A DNA stretch of 64,000 nucleotides from positions 20,586,042-20,650,041 of the forward strand of contig NC_056543.1 in assembly GCF_910596095.1 (NCBI RefSeq), given 5' to 3'. The DNA is from Thunnus maccoyii (lineage: Eukaryota > Chordata > Actinopteri > Scombriformes > Scombridae). Within the stretch, counting starts at the first letter, position 1; every line of letters begins with the position of its first letter. The translations under genes were made by a program, and so were the position numbers. Below the pieces are notes generated by a model. That model did not search any database. It saw only the letters and a program-made list of their open reading frames with translations, and was not told where the DNA came from. Shown one piece after another: positions 48,901 through 60,129 of this stretch.

Positions 48901-51900
48901 TTTGTAAAAGGTAAGTAGAGCAGAGAAGCACAAGGCCAGATTTACAGGGTAAGTAGGATGACGTTTGACTCACCTGACAAATGGTGCAAGTGCTGATAAG
49001 AACGTATATAGTTAATTGGACTGATTAGCGGGTGATCTCTGAACTAGAAGTGATACCTGGGGTGACCCGGTTCATAGTCATTCTGTCATTTCATTCACGC
49101 TTCTTATCTCATCTATTAATGCATCTAATATTAGCATCTTATCTCAAGTGAACTTTCACTGTTCACACTTAGCCGTTTCGCACTCTTTGTGTCCCCGCTG
49201 GCCTGAACATTGATCAGAGCTGTGGCAAAAAAGGACAATAGTTATATCACACGGTCCTTTTTTCAGACCTTTGGCCAAGTACTATATGACATACAAGTTT
49301 AGCTCCATTAATCTGAATCAAGTCAAGTGATGAATTCTTTATGTGTTGCCTCACACGTTATCTTCTTTCTCTTTTTTTTTAATCACCTTTAGAGAAGAAA
49401 ACAGAGCAGGCAGCTGCCAGCCCAGGTGAGTGTGTGCTCTTTTGCACGTGTGTTAAAAGTATTCACAATTTTAGTGAGATAAGAAAAAACTCCAAATTGA
49501 ATTCTTTTTGTTGGTCTTCACTTTAATCATGTGTATTAAGGCTATGTCTACTATTTAGATGAAGTTACTGTGTGTGTGCATTAACTGTGGTTTATGGTCT
49601 AAGGACATAGTGAACAAGGAAACTGACGTGCAATAGATTTTTATCCTGTGGATTATTTATTAATGTTATTGACCTATGGAAATGTTCCCACCCCCTGCAG
49701 TTGTATGCTATGCCGCAGACCGCAATGAGCTGAGGAGCCGTGTGATCCAGTGGCTGCAGACAGAGGTTGTCCCAGATGGCTGGTTTGTCAAGGGATCCAA
49801 CTTCTCTGACACCCTGCTCAAATACTTCAAGGTGGGCTTCCTGTCACTATAAGGGTGCTGAATGATAGAATCAGCCCTGGGGCCAGATGCATAAAACTGT
49901 GTAGATTCATAACTAACACTGTGTGTACGCACAAAGCCAGAAATATGCATACGCATTCTTTTCATTAGATTTATAAAGCCATGTGTATGCATGGTTCTGT
50001 TTTATAAATCTCAGTCATTGGGGAACAGGGCGCACTTGCACGAGCCTTGTTTCCATTTCCACAATTAACTATAAATGGATGAAGACACACCCTGAACCAG
50101 CCGTTTTCATATCAATTCGCCACCTGCCCCACCAGCCAGTACAGCTGTCAATGAAAGAAACGGGAAAGAAGAAGTGCGGTTTCACATATTTTGTTGCACC
50201 AGCGAGGTTCTCCAACAGCCAGAACAGCTACGCACGACTATTACACACGGCTGTGTGGCTCTTTATACCGTCCATATCATTAATTCATCACATGGACCTG
50301 TAAACCATCGTCGGCAGTGACATCTCAGATATGTAATCAATGATTAGTTTGTAGCTCATATCTAAACCGACTTTACAACTAAGGATAAAATAAAAAGAAT
50401 AATAAGAGCAAATAAAATGTTGACTCCTATGTAAATTTAAAAAATTATAAAATTAAACACAAAAGTAATTAATCAATGTTATTTTTATAAATGCGCCTTT
50501 GATTGGCATTTTACAAATACCTGTGTAAACACAAAAAAAAGAAAAAAAAAGTGTAGCTGGTTACATTCTCACCGCACATTCTGTGTTTATAAATACCAGT
50601 TTATATGCAGGAAACGACATATGCATGGTTTTTGTGCGTACGTATCATTTATGCACCTGGCCCCAGGTCTCTATTACTATTCAGCGCTGCTCCTACGTGA
50701 GTCGTCCTGTTTTCTTTTACAAAATGTCACAGATGTGGGCACCAACCCCACAAATCCCTAAAGCTGTCTCCGACTGTGTCTGATCATTCACGTGACAGAC
50801 CTTTCGAGCATGTCAGCTGATGGTTATAATTCAGTTTAATGAGGATCTCTGTCCTGCAGAGGAGGACCCCTGCCACCCTGTGAGCTGACATGAATGACAT
50901 TAGAGAAGAAGAGCAGATGGTTCTTTATTTATTCAGTATTTATTTGATGAGCCTTTCCCATTATAAATATATGCTCTCTATTCTGAACATACTGTACCAT
51001 AAACATGATATGGAATCTCATAAATGTTTTCAGTTCATCTGTCTTCCACAGACACACCACGTGGTCACACAACAGGGTCTTTAAATATGTGAAAGGTCTC
51101 GCACCATTACTCCCAAACCATCTCAGAGGCCTTTGTTACAGAGCCTATAGGCTATGTCAATAAAGTAATACAGGCTGTGTGTAGAGCAGGTATACAAGGT
51201 GCTCATACCAGATTGAAATCATTTGGCATCACAGTTAAGGGATGATTGTCATGGCAACCGATGTGCTCTTGGTATTTTTTTGTGGCGGTGACTGCTTATT
51301 TCCTGGCAGCCTGAACTGAAAAACACCAGTGACTTCATTCAGACTGATATTTGCAGCACACACACGGACAGGATATAAATTAACCAAAAATCCCTTAGAG
51401 ATGTGCAAGTTTTTAGCAGACAGTGGTGAAAATGGTGAAATATCAGTCTTACTATTCATATTCTACTTCTTTATGTGGAAACAAAAAAAAAGGAGCCTTA
51501 GCGGTGTGTTTCTGTCTATGTTTCTGCAGTCATATGACAACGGTGACTCTCAGCTTGACTCCTCTGAGCTGCTTAAATTCATCCAGCACAATGAGTCGGT
51601 GGTGGAGCTGCAGTCCTATGCAGACCAGGAGAGCAACAAGCTGCTCAGGTCAGTGTCTGTGTGTTTGAAAGCTCACATGATGGCTGGAGGAAAAAAAAGC
51701 TACTGTTTGCATTCTTTATTTTGTTTTGTCAGTATTTCACCTCCCCTTCCTCCCCTCTACAGTTGGTGAACATTTTCTTCTGTGGTAATGCTTGTACATA
51801 CAGATCCTGTTTTAAGCCTGTTCAGCACTTTGGTCAACTGCGGTCGTTTTAAATGCGCTATACAAATACATTTTAACTTGACTCGAGATCCATATCTATG

Positions 51901-52549
51901 TGCTGTGTTGCTATTTTCAGGTACATGCTGTAAGTCATTGAACTCTATCTGGGCCAGTGTAAACTTTACTGAAGGCGTCCTGTGGGAGCCTGCACTGGTG
52001 TAAACACCTGCACTCTGTGGAATAAAGCGCTCTAAACTAATTATCATCTCTACAGCTTCTTTTTTCTGCAATGTTCTGATGCTACCGTATGGAGCATCTA
52101 ATATTTATTCTGTGTTTTCATGTACCTGTGCTTCCCAGGAGTCTGTGTGTAGATGCCCTCATCGAGCTCTCTGATGAGAATGCAGACTGGAAGCTGAGCT
52201 TTGATGAGTTCCTCAACTGCCTGAAGCCTGGCTTCAATCCACCAGAGAAGAGTGAGCTTAGAGGGATTGTTTGTATTATCTGTTACACAGCGGTAGATAC
52301 AGTATATGGATGCTTTGACATAAGTAAAGTCTGACTCCTGACACCCAGCAAACAGTGGAAATGAGCCTCAGATTCTTTCTCTTCTCTTTTATACACAGTC
52401 TCAGTTGTGTGGTATTCACTTCACTCTGCTCAGCCCAGTATATCTGGGATAAAGTTCACAGGAAGTGGAGGCAATTGCTCAATCACAGACAAAACTAACA
52501 TTCAATGTGGAGCACTGAACTCTGGTGCTTCACCAGATTCAAGGACACA

Positions 52550-52583
<34 letters not shown>

Positions 52584-53990
52584 GCTGACCTTGAGGAGAT
52601 ATTTAGAAACTCCACAGTTACCAGATATACAGGATTCCTTTGATAGTGGAAATAATTATTTCAAGCCAGGAGATTTCAAGAGAATGATACACATATTAGA
52701 TCTTCAAATTATTTCTTGACTAATCTTTTCTCAGAAGCTTAAAAGTTTAAAGTAGTCCGGTTGATGGCAGACTTGCTGACCTTTCATTAGTACAGCAAAA
52801 CTAGCCAAAGCAAGGCATGTGGCTTTAAAAATGAGATATTGGATGAATGATGCGGCATTTTGAAATGCTGACATGTCCTGATCGTGGAAATTGAAGACTG
52901 TTTAACACATTTTGTGAGAAATGTCATCGTGTCATGTTACAGCCTACGGTCTGTGTCTTTGCTGAATAGTCTGTCACATGTTTTTTTCTTCTGCAGAATG
53001 TGCCTTGGAGGACGAGACATATGAGGACGGCGCAGAGACCCAGGTGGAGTGTAACCGCTGTGTTTGTGCATGTGGCAACTGGGTCTGCACTGCTATGACC
53101 TGCACTGGTAAGCTGAAATACTTGAAGTTGATCATCATTCTGTTTATTGATTATTTTAATCAACTGATATGTTTTTTTAAAAAAAATTCTGTGTGACCAC
53201 TTTTGACCTTTTATCTGTCCAGACAAGACGGCGGCTCTGGATGAGTCGGTAGATGCTGGCGCAGAGATGACAGAGGAGGAGTGGAACCTGCGTGTCGCTG
53301 AACTCAACAAGCACCAGGTCTGTATTGAGTTGGAGTTTGAGTTTCTTTATTTGCACAGGGTAAAATCAAACAAATACACACAAACTACAAAAAACAAATA
53401 TGCAGGGAGAGGAAAAAGTAGGCCAGTAGGCTTATTGACTACCTCTACCTAAATAATATACATACATACAAAAACAAGTCAAACTATAAACAAAACAACT
53501 AAACAAATTGGATTATAAAACCAAAATTACAACCTTTTAAAAAATATGCTCTAAAGGACTTTAATGAGAATAGCTCCAGAAAATTTGCAGAAACTAAAAA
53601 ATGTAAAAATGTAATGTATCAATCATATTTATTTTATATATTTATTTCAAAATAAATAAGCTTCCCCTTTTGTTTTCCTCAACCTGAAGACCTTTTCCAG
53701 ATTTTCTCCCGAGAAACAGGACAGGCTCAGCGAAGCCTGTTTACACACTAGTCACAATTTTAAGTGTGCTTCAAAGCTGCATCACTGTCCAGTACTCACA
53801 GTACCCTAGCTGGTGATAAGGTCTGCGAAATAATACTGACAGAAGCCATAACCCAAGCGTCTGCTTTTACTTTCCTTCAGGATATAACCTTCATTACTTA
53901 TAATGTGCTTCTGGACAAAGAGCATTTGAATCAAACTGCTCAGGCAGCACAATACAATTCACAGTTCAGTTTGTATGACTGTGTATACAG

Positions 53991-54021
<31 letters not shown>

Positions 54022-55475
54022 GTTCAGTCAGCATCTTTATGACCCCTTTTATCAAAAGCTGTGAAATCAAGAACTGGTTTCTAAATGAGAATGATAAAAC
54101 TATGAAATGGCTATGGATATGAAAATGCCAGCTGTAGAAAGAAGCACTGTTATGACCATCAGCATTTTCCTTTACGATTATAGCATAGTAGGAGTATTCT
54201 CATCTAAGATTTAATGTGAATGATTCTATATCATGGAGTAGGCTTTGTACACAGCAGCACAACACTCCAAATTATAGAGCCTATTAAGAGGGAGAGCAAT
54301 GTTGGAAACACTTACAAAAGGGCCTAAAATGGGCTTGATGTTACTGTCAGTTAACTCAGAGAATAGTGGATTAATGCTGCCAATGTCATGGAAACAAAAA
54401 AAGTACAGAGGGGTTCCTGAGATTATGAATAATAAATAATAATGAGTAAGAGCTTAAGAATTAAATTCAATTTATAATACTTTTTTAAAAAAGTCAGCCT
54501 TACGGTCGAGCCAGCTGGTTGTAACAGCTGTCAAGCAATAAAGGTCTCACTACAAATCTATTTTAAATTATAGAACAGACTGCAAATGTAATAGGAGACT
54601 CTCTGTCTTGATGTAAAAGGTGCTCGGTTCTGGAGATGATTCCTTGAGCTGTTGTAGTGCGAATATTTCCTTGTGATGCACCTGATAATACAGTCATTAC
54701 GGTCAGAGAACCTCTCTAGACTCTCAGCATAGCTCTACAGTCTCTCCTATGAAAACAACATACAACACACAATTTCTCCAGACAAACATCAGCAGTTGTC
54801 TAACAACTCCAACAACACAATGACAACCTTTCCTGAAGTTCTAGAACCTCGCCAGACAAACAATAAAGATATGCAGCCAATCTAGATGGTCAGTAGCATT
54901 CTAGAACCTCTGTAGACTAAGAATGGAGTTCTAGAACCTCTCTATTCCAAGAGTTAAGTCCTGGAATCTAGTTCTAAATTGTGTCCAGACAAGACAGTGC
55001 TGTTCTAGGTCCTAAACACTCAGAGTGTGAGAAACAAGCTTTACCCCAATAAATTATCTCACTGTCCTTGTACTTGTAAGAGTGTTTTTTACTATATTTG
55101 TGGTATGCCTGCTCTTGTGTGTATGTGTGTGTGTGTGTGTGTGTGCTTGCTTATATGTGTGTATGAGAGCATGAGGCTGACAAGGTAGCACTAGGGCTCT
55201 GGCTTGAGGCCATGGCTGAGTCAGCAAGGTCATGTGTTCTGTACTCCAGAAGCGTAGCTTACAATGCCTCTGTAAACAATGGAAGCTCTCTGGGTACAAG
55301 TTTAGTGTAATTAGGAATACACTGTATTCAGTGAAATTCCTTCTTTCCTCATTATTTATTGATTGTGTCAAATGATACACCATATCTCACTTTTCCTCAA
55401 CTCTTTTTTTTTGTTTGTTTGTTTTTAATACAGGAAACAGTTGAGAAGATGAAGGCCAGCACAAAGGAGGCCTAA
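34538..55475 (+). CDS. fstl1: Follistatin-like 1, secreted glycoprotein (10 coding exons)
   Basis: Exons 34538-34594, 47850-47951, 48077-48206, 49393-49425, 49701-49831, 51530-51648, 52139-52251, 52997-53107, 53223-53317 and 55434-55475 join in phase with GT..AG introns into 310 residues; human FSTL1 is 308 as recalled. Order: signal peptide ([19 protein letters not shown]); follistatin-like Cys knot, residues 24-51; Kazal domain, about 54-96 ([16 protein letters not shown]); linker; helical EF-hand region, 108-228, with [11 protein letters not shown] and [15 protein letters not shown]-like Cys module, about 230-265 ([13 protein letters not shown]). N-glycosylation sequons are NFS and NES. 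FSTL1 is a SPARC-family matricellular protein that modulates BMP/TGF-beta signalling and is not an activin antagonist like follistatin. Its EF-hands are reported not to bind calcium. Same strand and order with lrrc58 as in mammals. Confidence 0.96.
38620..38830. mobile_element. hAT-type MITE fragment
   Basis: Begins near agtgctgcaatgattagtca and contains aatcgattaatcatttaggt. This is the fish family whose ends read AGGGCTGCAACTAAYGATTA; compare 59451-59697. The right end is degenerate. Confidence 0.55.
41059..41980. mobile_element. Palindromic MITE with nested insertion
   Basis: The left end aaaggaatagtttgacattt then tgggaaat is the inverse of the right end atttcccaaaatgttgaact then attccttt. 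Inside, ttatgctaagctaagctaac (41337) faces cttagcttagcataaa (41568). A further insert starting gcctgaccgatactgg occupies about 41397-41540. Confidence 0.75.
44533..44893. mobile_element. Same MITE family as 41059, ends lost
   Basis: Shares ttagcttagcataaagactg, cagggggaaacagctagcct and ccagcacataaactccca-type blocks with the interior of 41059-41980, but lacks the outer terminal repeats. Confidence 0.65.
45855..45890. repeat. (GT)n microsatellite
   Basis: About 36 bases of GT, followed at 45938-45964 by a CT run. Confidence 0.95.
46368..46394. repeat. (CA)n microsatellite
   Basis: About 27 bases of CA in fstl1 intron 1. Confidence 0.9.
47850..47951 (+). CDS. fstl1: fstl1 coding exon 2: follistatin-like (FOLN) module
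   Basis: 34 codons, phase 0 to 0; contains [16 protein letters not shown] and SCLC, the Cys pattern of the EGF-like FOLN half of a follistatin domain. Confidence 0.96.
48077..48206 (+). CDS. fstl1: fstl1 coding exon 3: Kazal module
   Basis: 43 codons plus one base, with five cysteines and the Kazal signature [15 protein letters not shown]. Ends GHCQ before donor GTACGA. Confidence 0.96.
48541..48690. mobile_element. MITE or SINE-like fragment in fstl1 intron 3
   Basis: Starts ttaaaggataggctcacaat and continues tttcaagtctatcttaaaa, a sequence recognised as a common fish repeat head. The other end is not evident. Confidence 0.4.
49393..49425 (+). CDS. fstl1: fstl1 coding exon 4: short linker microexon
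   Basis: 33 bases, phase 1 to 1, encoding [11 protein letters not shown]. It matches the variable linker between the Kazal and EF-hand parts, and phase 1/1 means it could be skipped without a frameshift. Confidence 0.9.
49701..49831 (+). CDS. fstl1: fstl1 coding exon 5: start of the extracellular calcium-binding-type region
   Basis: 131 bases, begins [18 protein letters not shown] and ends LLKYFK. Contains the sequon KGSNFSD. Confidence 0.95.
49875..50667. mobile_element. Inverted-repeat transposon in fstl1 intron 5
   Basis: Left end ccctggggccagatgcataa and right end (reverse complement) cctggggccaggtgcataaa match over about 20 bases. A smaller inverted pair lies within (gtgtgtacgcacaaagcc / tgtgcgtacgta). 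793 bases with no transposase. Confidence 0.7.
51530..51648 (+). CDS. fstl1: fstl1 coding exon 6: first EF-hand-like loop
   Basis: 119 bases. The loop [15 protein letters not shown] has acidic positions, followed by the sequon HNESV and [11 protein letters not shown]. Confidence 0.95.
52139..52251 (+). CDS. fstl1: fstl1 coding exon 7: second EF-hand-like loop
   Basis: 113 bases. [20 protein letters not shown] followed by FDEFLNCL, then NPPEK. Highly conserved with mammals as recalled. Confidence 0.96.
52550..52580. repeat. (CA)n microsatellite
   Basis: About 31 bases of CA in fstl1 intron 7. Confidence 0.9.
52997..53107 (+). CDS. fstl1: fstl1 coding exon 8: VWC-like cysteine module
   Basis: 111 bases. 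[20 protein letters not shown] followed by [15 protein letters not shown]. Confidence 0.96.
53223..53317 (+). CDS. fstl1: fstl1 coding exon 9: acidic helical tail
   Basis: 95 bases; [18 protein letters not shown], a probable amphipathic or coiled helix. Confidence 0.94.
53990..54019. repeat. (CA)n microsatellite
   Basis: About 30 bases of CA in the last fstl1 intron. Confidence 0.9.
55115..55145. repeat. (TG)n microsatellite
   Basis: About 30 bases of TG in the last fstl1 intron. Confidence 0.9.
55434..55475 (+). CDS. fstl1: fstl1 last coding exon: C-terminus
   Basis: 14 codons ([13 protein letters not shown], then TAA) after the acceptor gtttttaatacag. It lies 2.1 kb from the preceding exon. 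Confidence 0.92.
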   Translation, partial: ETVEKMKASTKEA

Positions 55476-56580
55476 ATAAGGACGCAATGAAGGAGAGGAT
55501 GCACACTATCACCCTTCCTCCATACTTGATTTACCTTGCGGCCGTGTGTTGTTATTAAACTGACTTTTGTTACTCTGCCATGTTAATTATTATACTTTTT
55601 TATGATGTTTAAGTGTTTGTGTTGATGTTTGGTAGATTCAGGGGCTATCAAAGATTATTGTAGGATTCCCTTGTGTTCAGTACTGTCATGTTTGATTGTA
55701 TTACTGCGCCCCTACACTAGCCCTGGGGCTATTTTTACTACAATCCTTATATTTTTACAGTTATTACAGAAAAAAAAACAAACAGTCAAGTTGTCACTGT
55801 TTTTGGAATATGAAAGTCACTGTTAGAGAAGATAGAAAAGTTGAGCGAGGAGAATCCTCCTATTGGAATGACTCTCATAGGTTGTATGGTTAGCAGAATG
55901 GTTGAACTGCCAGAGTAGGCCAATACTTGACCAATGCACTTCCTATTCTTTCTCTCTAGCTTACTTAGGCTTTAGTTTATCACCAGCCAGAAATTAGTTT
56001 GTATCTTACTGCTAAAGTAATAATTTTGCTGCAAAAAAAAAAAAGTTTGCTTCTATGTACAGTTTGTTATTGGTTCGAGTTGGAGCTCCTCTTGTTCCCA
56101 TGTTATGCTCAGGTAAGTCTCTCTGGTGTTTTTAGATTAAACATTTCTCTCTGCATGTCTTATATTTTTGAGACAAAGATGCAGTAGTTCAGCTTTCAAA
56201 TTGTGGAGATGCACCACAGCACCCAGGTGAGACCTGATCTGAATATAGCATGGGGAAAACTGAAACCAAAGTCTTGACGAAAGTGTTTGAATAATGTACA
56301 CAATTCTCCAGGTAAAACATTACTCTGGACCCAGCAACAACACTATACCTGTGCTTTCAAAATCACTCTTTAACAGAAGGACTAGCCTCACTGTCAGCTA
56401 AAGTAGTGTAGTTCAAGTGACTGGGTGCATATTAATTGTGCGTGTGAGTGTGTGATTGTGTGCGTGTGCTATCAGAGTGTGATGCTGAGAGTAGTTTGGT
56501 TTGTTAAATGTGTTTATTTGTTAAAATCATGTGTCTAAATTGGGAGGGTTGACAATAAAAATCAGTGCCTTAGACCTGCA
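55476..56580 (+). other. fstl1: Probable fstl1 3' UTR
   Basis: Follows the stop codon. A poly(A) signal candidate (aataaa) is in gttgacaataaaaatcagtg near 56553; an earlier weaker one is attaaa at about 55554. No miRNA hairpin was identified. Exact 3' end not determined. Confidence 0.5.
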
Positions 56581-58255
56581 AACAGTACCGGTTTCTACCT
56601 TTGCCTGCACATAGGCTATTATATCATGTGGCATTGCAAGAATGAGTGTGCTTTGCTGAAGTTTAGCAGTAAACTAGTGCTTTGTGACTCTATCCTTCAT
56701 AAATGTCTGTGTGAAAGTTGCATTACTAGTTCAAGCTAAATCTTTATATTCCACTAAAAGTGCAGAGAGTGTAAGGAATATGTATGTATGCCAATAAATC
56801 CCATACACCACAACACAGTTTTGTCACTTTGCATGTGTGAATTACATTTCAAACTTTTACTGAAAAAGAAGAAAATAAGGTTCCTTGGGAGAATAAGAAA
56901 TAATTGTTTGACTTAAAGGGAGTAAGAAAGTCTTATATAAAGCAATTTGTATTATTTTGTGGTGTTTCAAAATGCTGCAGCCTGTCTTTTAACAAAGAAA
57001 AGCCACATACCCCAGTGTTGGCCCCTCTCCCTTTGCTACCTGTGGAGTTGAAAGTTATATAACATTTTAGTTTAGGCTCGACACAGTCATTTCTGAATTA
57101 CTGTGACCATACAGTAAAGTCTAACCAGCATCTACTGAATGTTCCCAGTTTCTGCTTAAAATGAAGTTCATGCATTTGCTTACTCACTCACTATTAGTTT
57201 ACTCAGCTGCAATGACATTTGAAAACTTCTCAAGATTGATTTATATCCCCTTGCTATTAATTGATATTAACTGATGTTTTTTTCTCTGTTTTGTTGTTGC
57301 TATTTCTGTTTTATTAACCCAGTTTGGTTTCTTTTATGTTTGTTAAGTCAGGTCAATTTTATTTTTATAGTCCAATATCACAAATTTGCCTCAGGGGGTT
57401 TTACAGTCTGTACAGCAATACAATCCTCCTCCTTTGTCCCTCTGTCACTATCCTACCAGTTTATTATTTTACTAAATGCTTTCACTGTGAAGTGTTATAT
57501 ATTAAATAATGAATTAATTAATTAATACACTTTATTCACACAGTGATTTTAAAGGCACTCAAAGACACTTAAGGCTATAAGTGACACAAGACTACTGTGT
57601 CACTGTATAACCATTGTGTTGATATGCACTAAATACATAAATCTTTACATACTTGCATAATGCATTTTTCAGTCCTACAATATTAGAAGTGTCATTATGC
57701 TTTATTAGGTCCAATTGGCACAAAGTTTGTGTTCTCTTTGGTAGTTTGTAGCAGTGCATCATATCAAATCTGAGATGTTCTCAGATTTGAAGGTAAAATC
57801 TTAATCTGCACCTAAATTTGAACCAATTCCTTTAAGATTTGCAAACACAATAGGCTTATTGGGTAAATCTCACTTACCATTTCTGAAATGTGCTCTCCTT
57901 ATAGATGGACATAAACAGAATAAAAGCATGACAAGTAATTTTGAATAACTGTGAATACAGTGGGAGGAACCCAATTATCCAGTATCTATTCCTCATTCTA
58001 TGCACGTCTTAGTCAGCAGAGTCTTGCATAATGTAACAGAAGAGGGGTGTTGCATAATGGCAGACGGAACTGGGCAGCTGACATACAGGATCATCAGTCA
58101 CCTCTCCCGTTGTTGCAAGACTTAAAAACTTAATCACCTCAGTAAGATCGATCAACATGGTATTGCACGGCTGCAAAAACGTCACTCAACTGGGCAATAA
58201 AGCTGTTACAAATGCCTTTAGTAATACTCATAATATTCACTGTAATATGACAGAT
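56581..58255. other. fstl1-lrrc58 intergenic stretch
   Basis: AT-rich. Holds one recognisable fish interspersed repeat near 57352-57420 (tcaattttatttttatagtc then caatatcacaaatttgcctc). No exon or RNA gene supported. Confidence 0.5.
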
Positions 58256-58609
58256 TGGGAGACTAGCCAATCAACGGTGGGTGGGCGGGGTTTGTGTCAG
58301 GCTCAGCCAATCACAAAACATGGAAGCAAATATTCTCTGAAAGAACGGCTGCATTGTGAGAGAGAGCGACACAGTGCTTACTGTTGATACATGTCGCCTG
58401 TCCTCAGCAGTAAATCAGTGACCTAGATTTTCACTAGCGAGATGCGGCTAAATGTTGCGGGAGCAAATAAAGAGATATTTCTGTTCTCCACGTTAACAAC
58501 AGACCACGAGTCCTGGAGCTAACTGGCGGTGCACGGGGGCGTTCAGCCTGCAGCAAAAACTTCCACAAGGACTTTGTTCAGAGTTTAAATTCACGCTAAA
58601 ATTGTCAAA
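58256..58609 (+). promoter_or_regulatory. lrrc58: lrrc58 promoter and 5' UTR
   Basis: Two CCAAT boxes (gccaatca at 58266-58273 and 58306-58313) flank a GC box (gggcgggg at 58283-58290), spaced 40 bases apart. This is a TATA-less housekeeping arrangement: NF-Y would bind the CCAAT boxes and Sp1-type factors the GC box. CpGs become frequent downstream, toward the start codon. The start site is probably between 58330 and 58480 (inference). Confidence 0.75.
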
Positions 58610-59067
58610 ATGGAGATTCACGAAGGGGCAGCGGCAGCGGGCGACGGCGTGCTTGATTTCTCCCGTTTGAGTTTGAACACTTTTAGCGTTGACAGCATGA
58701 GCGACGAGAGGAAAAGGGACACCAAACAGCTCTACCTGAACCACAACCGGCTGGGCTCGCTCCCCTCGTCGGTCAGCCTTTTCTGCAACCTCGAGTTTTT
58801 GGACATCAGCAACAACGGACTGACGGCCATCTGTGAGGGCATTACGCGACTGACCAAGCTGAAAACACTAATAGCCAAGAACAACCGTCTGGACGAATTT
58901 TCGCTGCCCAAGGAGTTCGGCTCTCTGCAGCTGGAAGTGTTGAACTTTGGTGGGAACCGATTTGAGGAGATCCCGCTTCAGTGCATGAAACTGCTGCGTC
59001 TGCAGTCGCTTTCAATCGGCGGAAACAGACTGAAAAGTATACCTGCAGAGATAGAAAATCTAACCAG
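58610..59067 (+). CDS. lrrc58: Leucine-rich repeat-containing protein 58, first coding exon (gene continues past window)
   Basis: Open from ATG at 58610 to the donor GTAGGT after 59067; 152 codons plus two bases. After an N-terminal segment (VLDFSRLSLNTFSVDSM) come at least five leucine-rich repeats: LYLNHNRLGSLP, LEFLDISNNGLTAI, LKTLIAKNNRLDEF, LEVLNFGGNRFEEIP and LQSLSIGGNRLKSIP. This matches LRRC58 in order and length, and the gene sits next to fstl1 as in human. Mammalian LRRC58 has been linked, from memory, to cullin-RING ubiquitin ligase substrate recognition. Later exons (remaining repeats and the Cys-containing C-terminus) were not found before 64000, so intron 1 exceeds 4.9 kb. Confidence 0.93.
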
Positions 59068-59450
59068 GTAGGTCATGGAGGATACTTACCAGAAACAGCT
59101 GGCCAAGTTAATTGTATAGTAACATCATCATAAGTCATAAAAGTAGGTCAGGTATCAAGCCAACAGGTCAAACTGACCGTACACTGATCAAATTTACACT
59201 GTGTTGATTGCAAAATCTGTTTTTCAAGAGAGACCTGGCAAAGAGGGCAGTGTAAAAACATTGTTGCCAAACCAATACATAAAATCAACATAAACAGACT
59301 AAGACAAATAAGTATACACAATATCCAGTTAATATGCTTTAAAATAGTATGAAAGTATGAATCCAGTTTAGATGCATTAAGAATATAGACCAAAACCAGT
59401 AAAGATGCACAAATGGGTATGATTTTCATCAACTGAAATAAGGTAAGAAC

Positions 59451-59697
59451 TAGGGCTGTAACTAATGATTATTACCTCAAATGTCTTGTTTTGTCAGGAC
59501 CAACAGTAGACAACCCAAAGATATTCAGTTTATTGTCATAAAAGAGAAAATATTCACATTTCAGGAGTTGGAACCAAACAATTTTAGCATTTTTTCTTAA
59601 AAAATGACTTAAAGCGATTAATCAGTTATTAAAGTAGTTGGCAATTCATTTTCCGTCAATTAGCAAATCGATTAATCAACTAATCCTTGCAGCTCTA
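59451..59697. mobile_element. hAT-type MITE, complete
   Basis: Starts tagggctgtaactaatgatt and ends tcaactaatccttgcagctcta, inverted terminal repeats around AGGGCTG/CAGCTCT. Central part has attaatcagttattaaag. 247 bases. Confidence 0.75.
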
Positions 59698-60010
59698 GTA
59701 AGAACAATATTTTTATAAGCAAATACACTCACCAAGAGTAGGTCCACTATTTTCTTGGTCCTTTTGTAATTTACATAAATTCACCAACATAATCAGTTCT
59801 GACTGTTTCACATCCTTCTATACATTGTTCCAGGTGTAAGGGGCAGTGTATTTAAAAGCTATTTTGCCCAACTCCAGCCTAACTTGGGGAACTGATATCA
59901 GTATAACATCATGAGAACACAGCCATATTGGTTTTGATTTCATGTATGTACACAGGTAAGGAGGAACTAGGGATGGGAATCTTTGGGAGTCTTGATTCGA
60001 TAAATGGAAT

Positions 60011-60032
60011 GGGGGGGGGGGGGGGGGGGGGG
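60011..60032. repeat. Poly-G run (22 G)
   Basis: Uninterrupted homopolymer within a hAT-like end (tagggatgggaatctttggg at 59968). It could form a G-quadruplex or be length-uncertain in assembly. Confidence 0.95.
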
Positions 60033-60129
60033 CTTTTTTGGGCTCTTACTCCAGTGCACTGTGTGCCAAATCATTCACCCTGGTCTTCAATCGATTGAAC
60101 TGGAATATGAAACATAACTGACAGTTAAG

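Noticed and set aside
58493..58744. 83-codon minus-strand frame over the lrrc58 start
   Set aside because: Antisense shadow of the lrrc58 coding exon.
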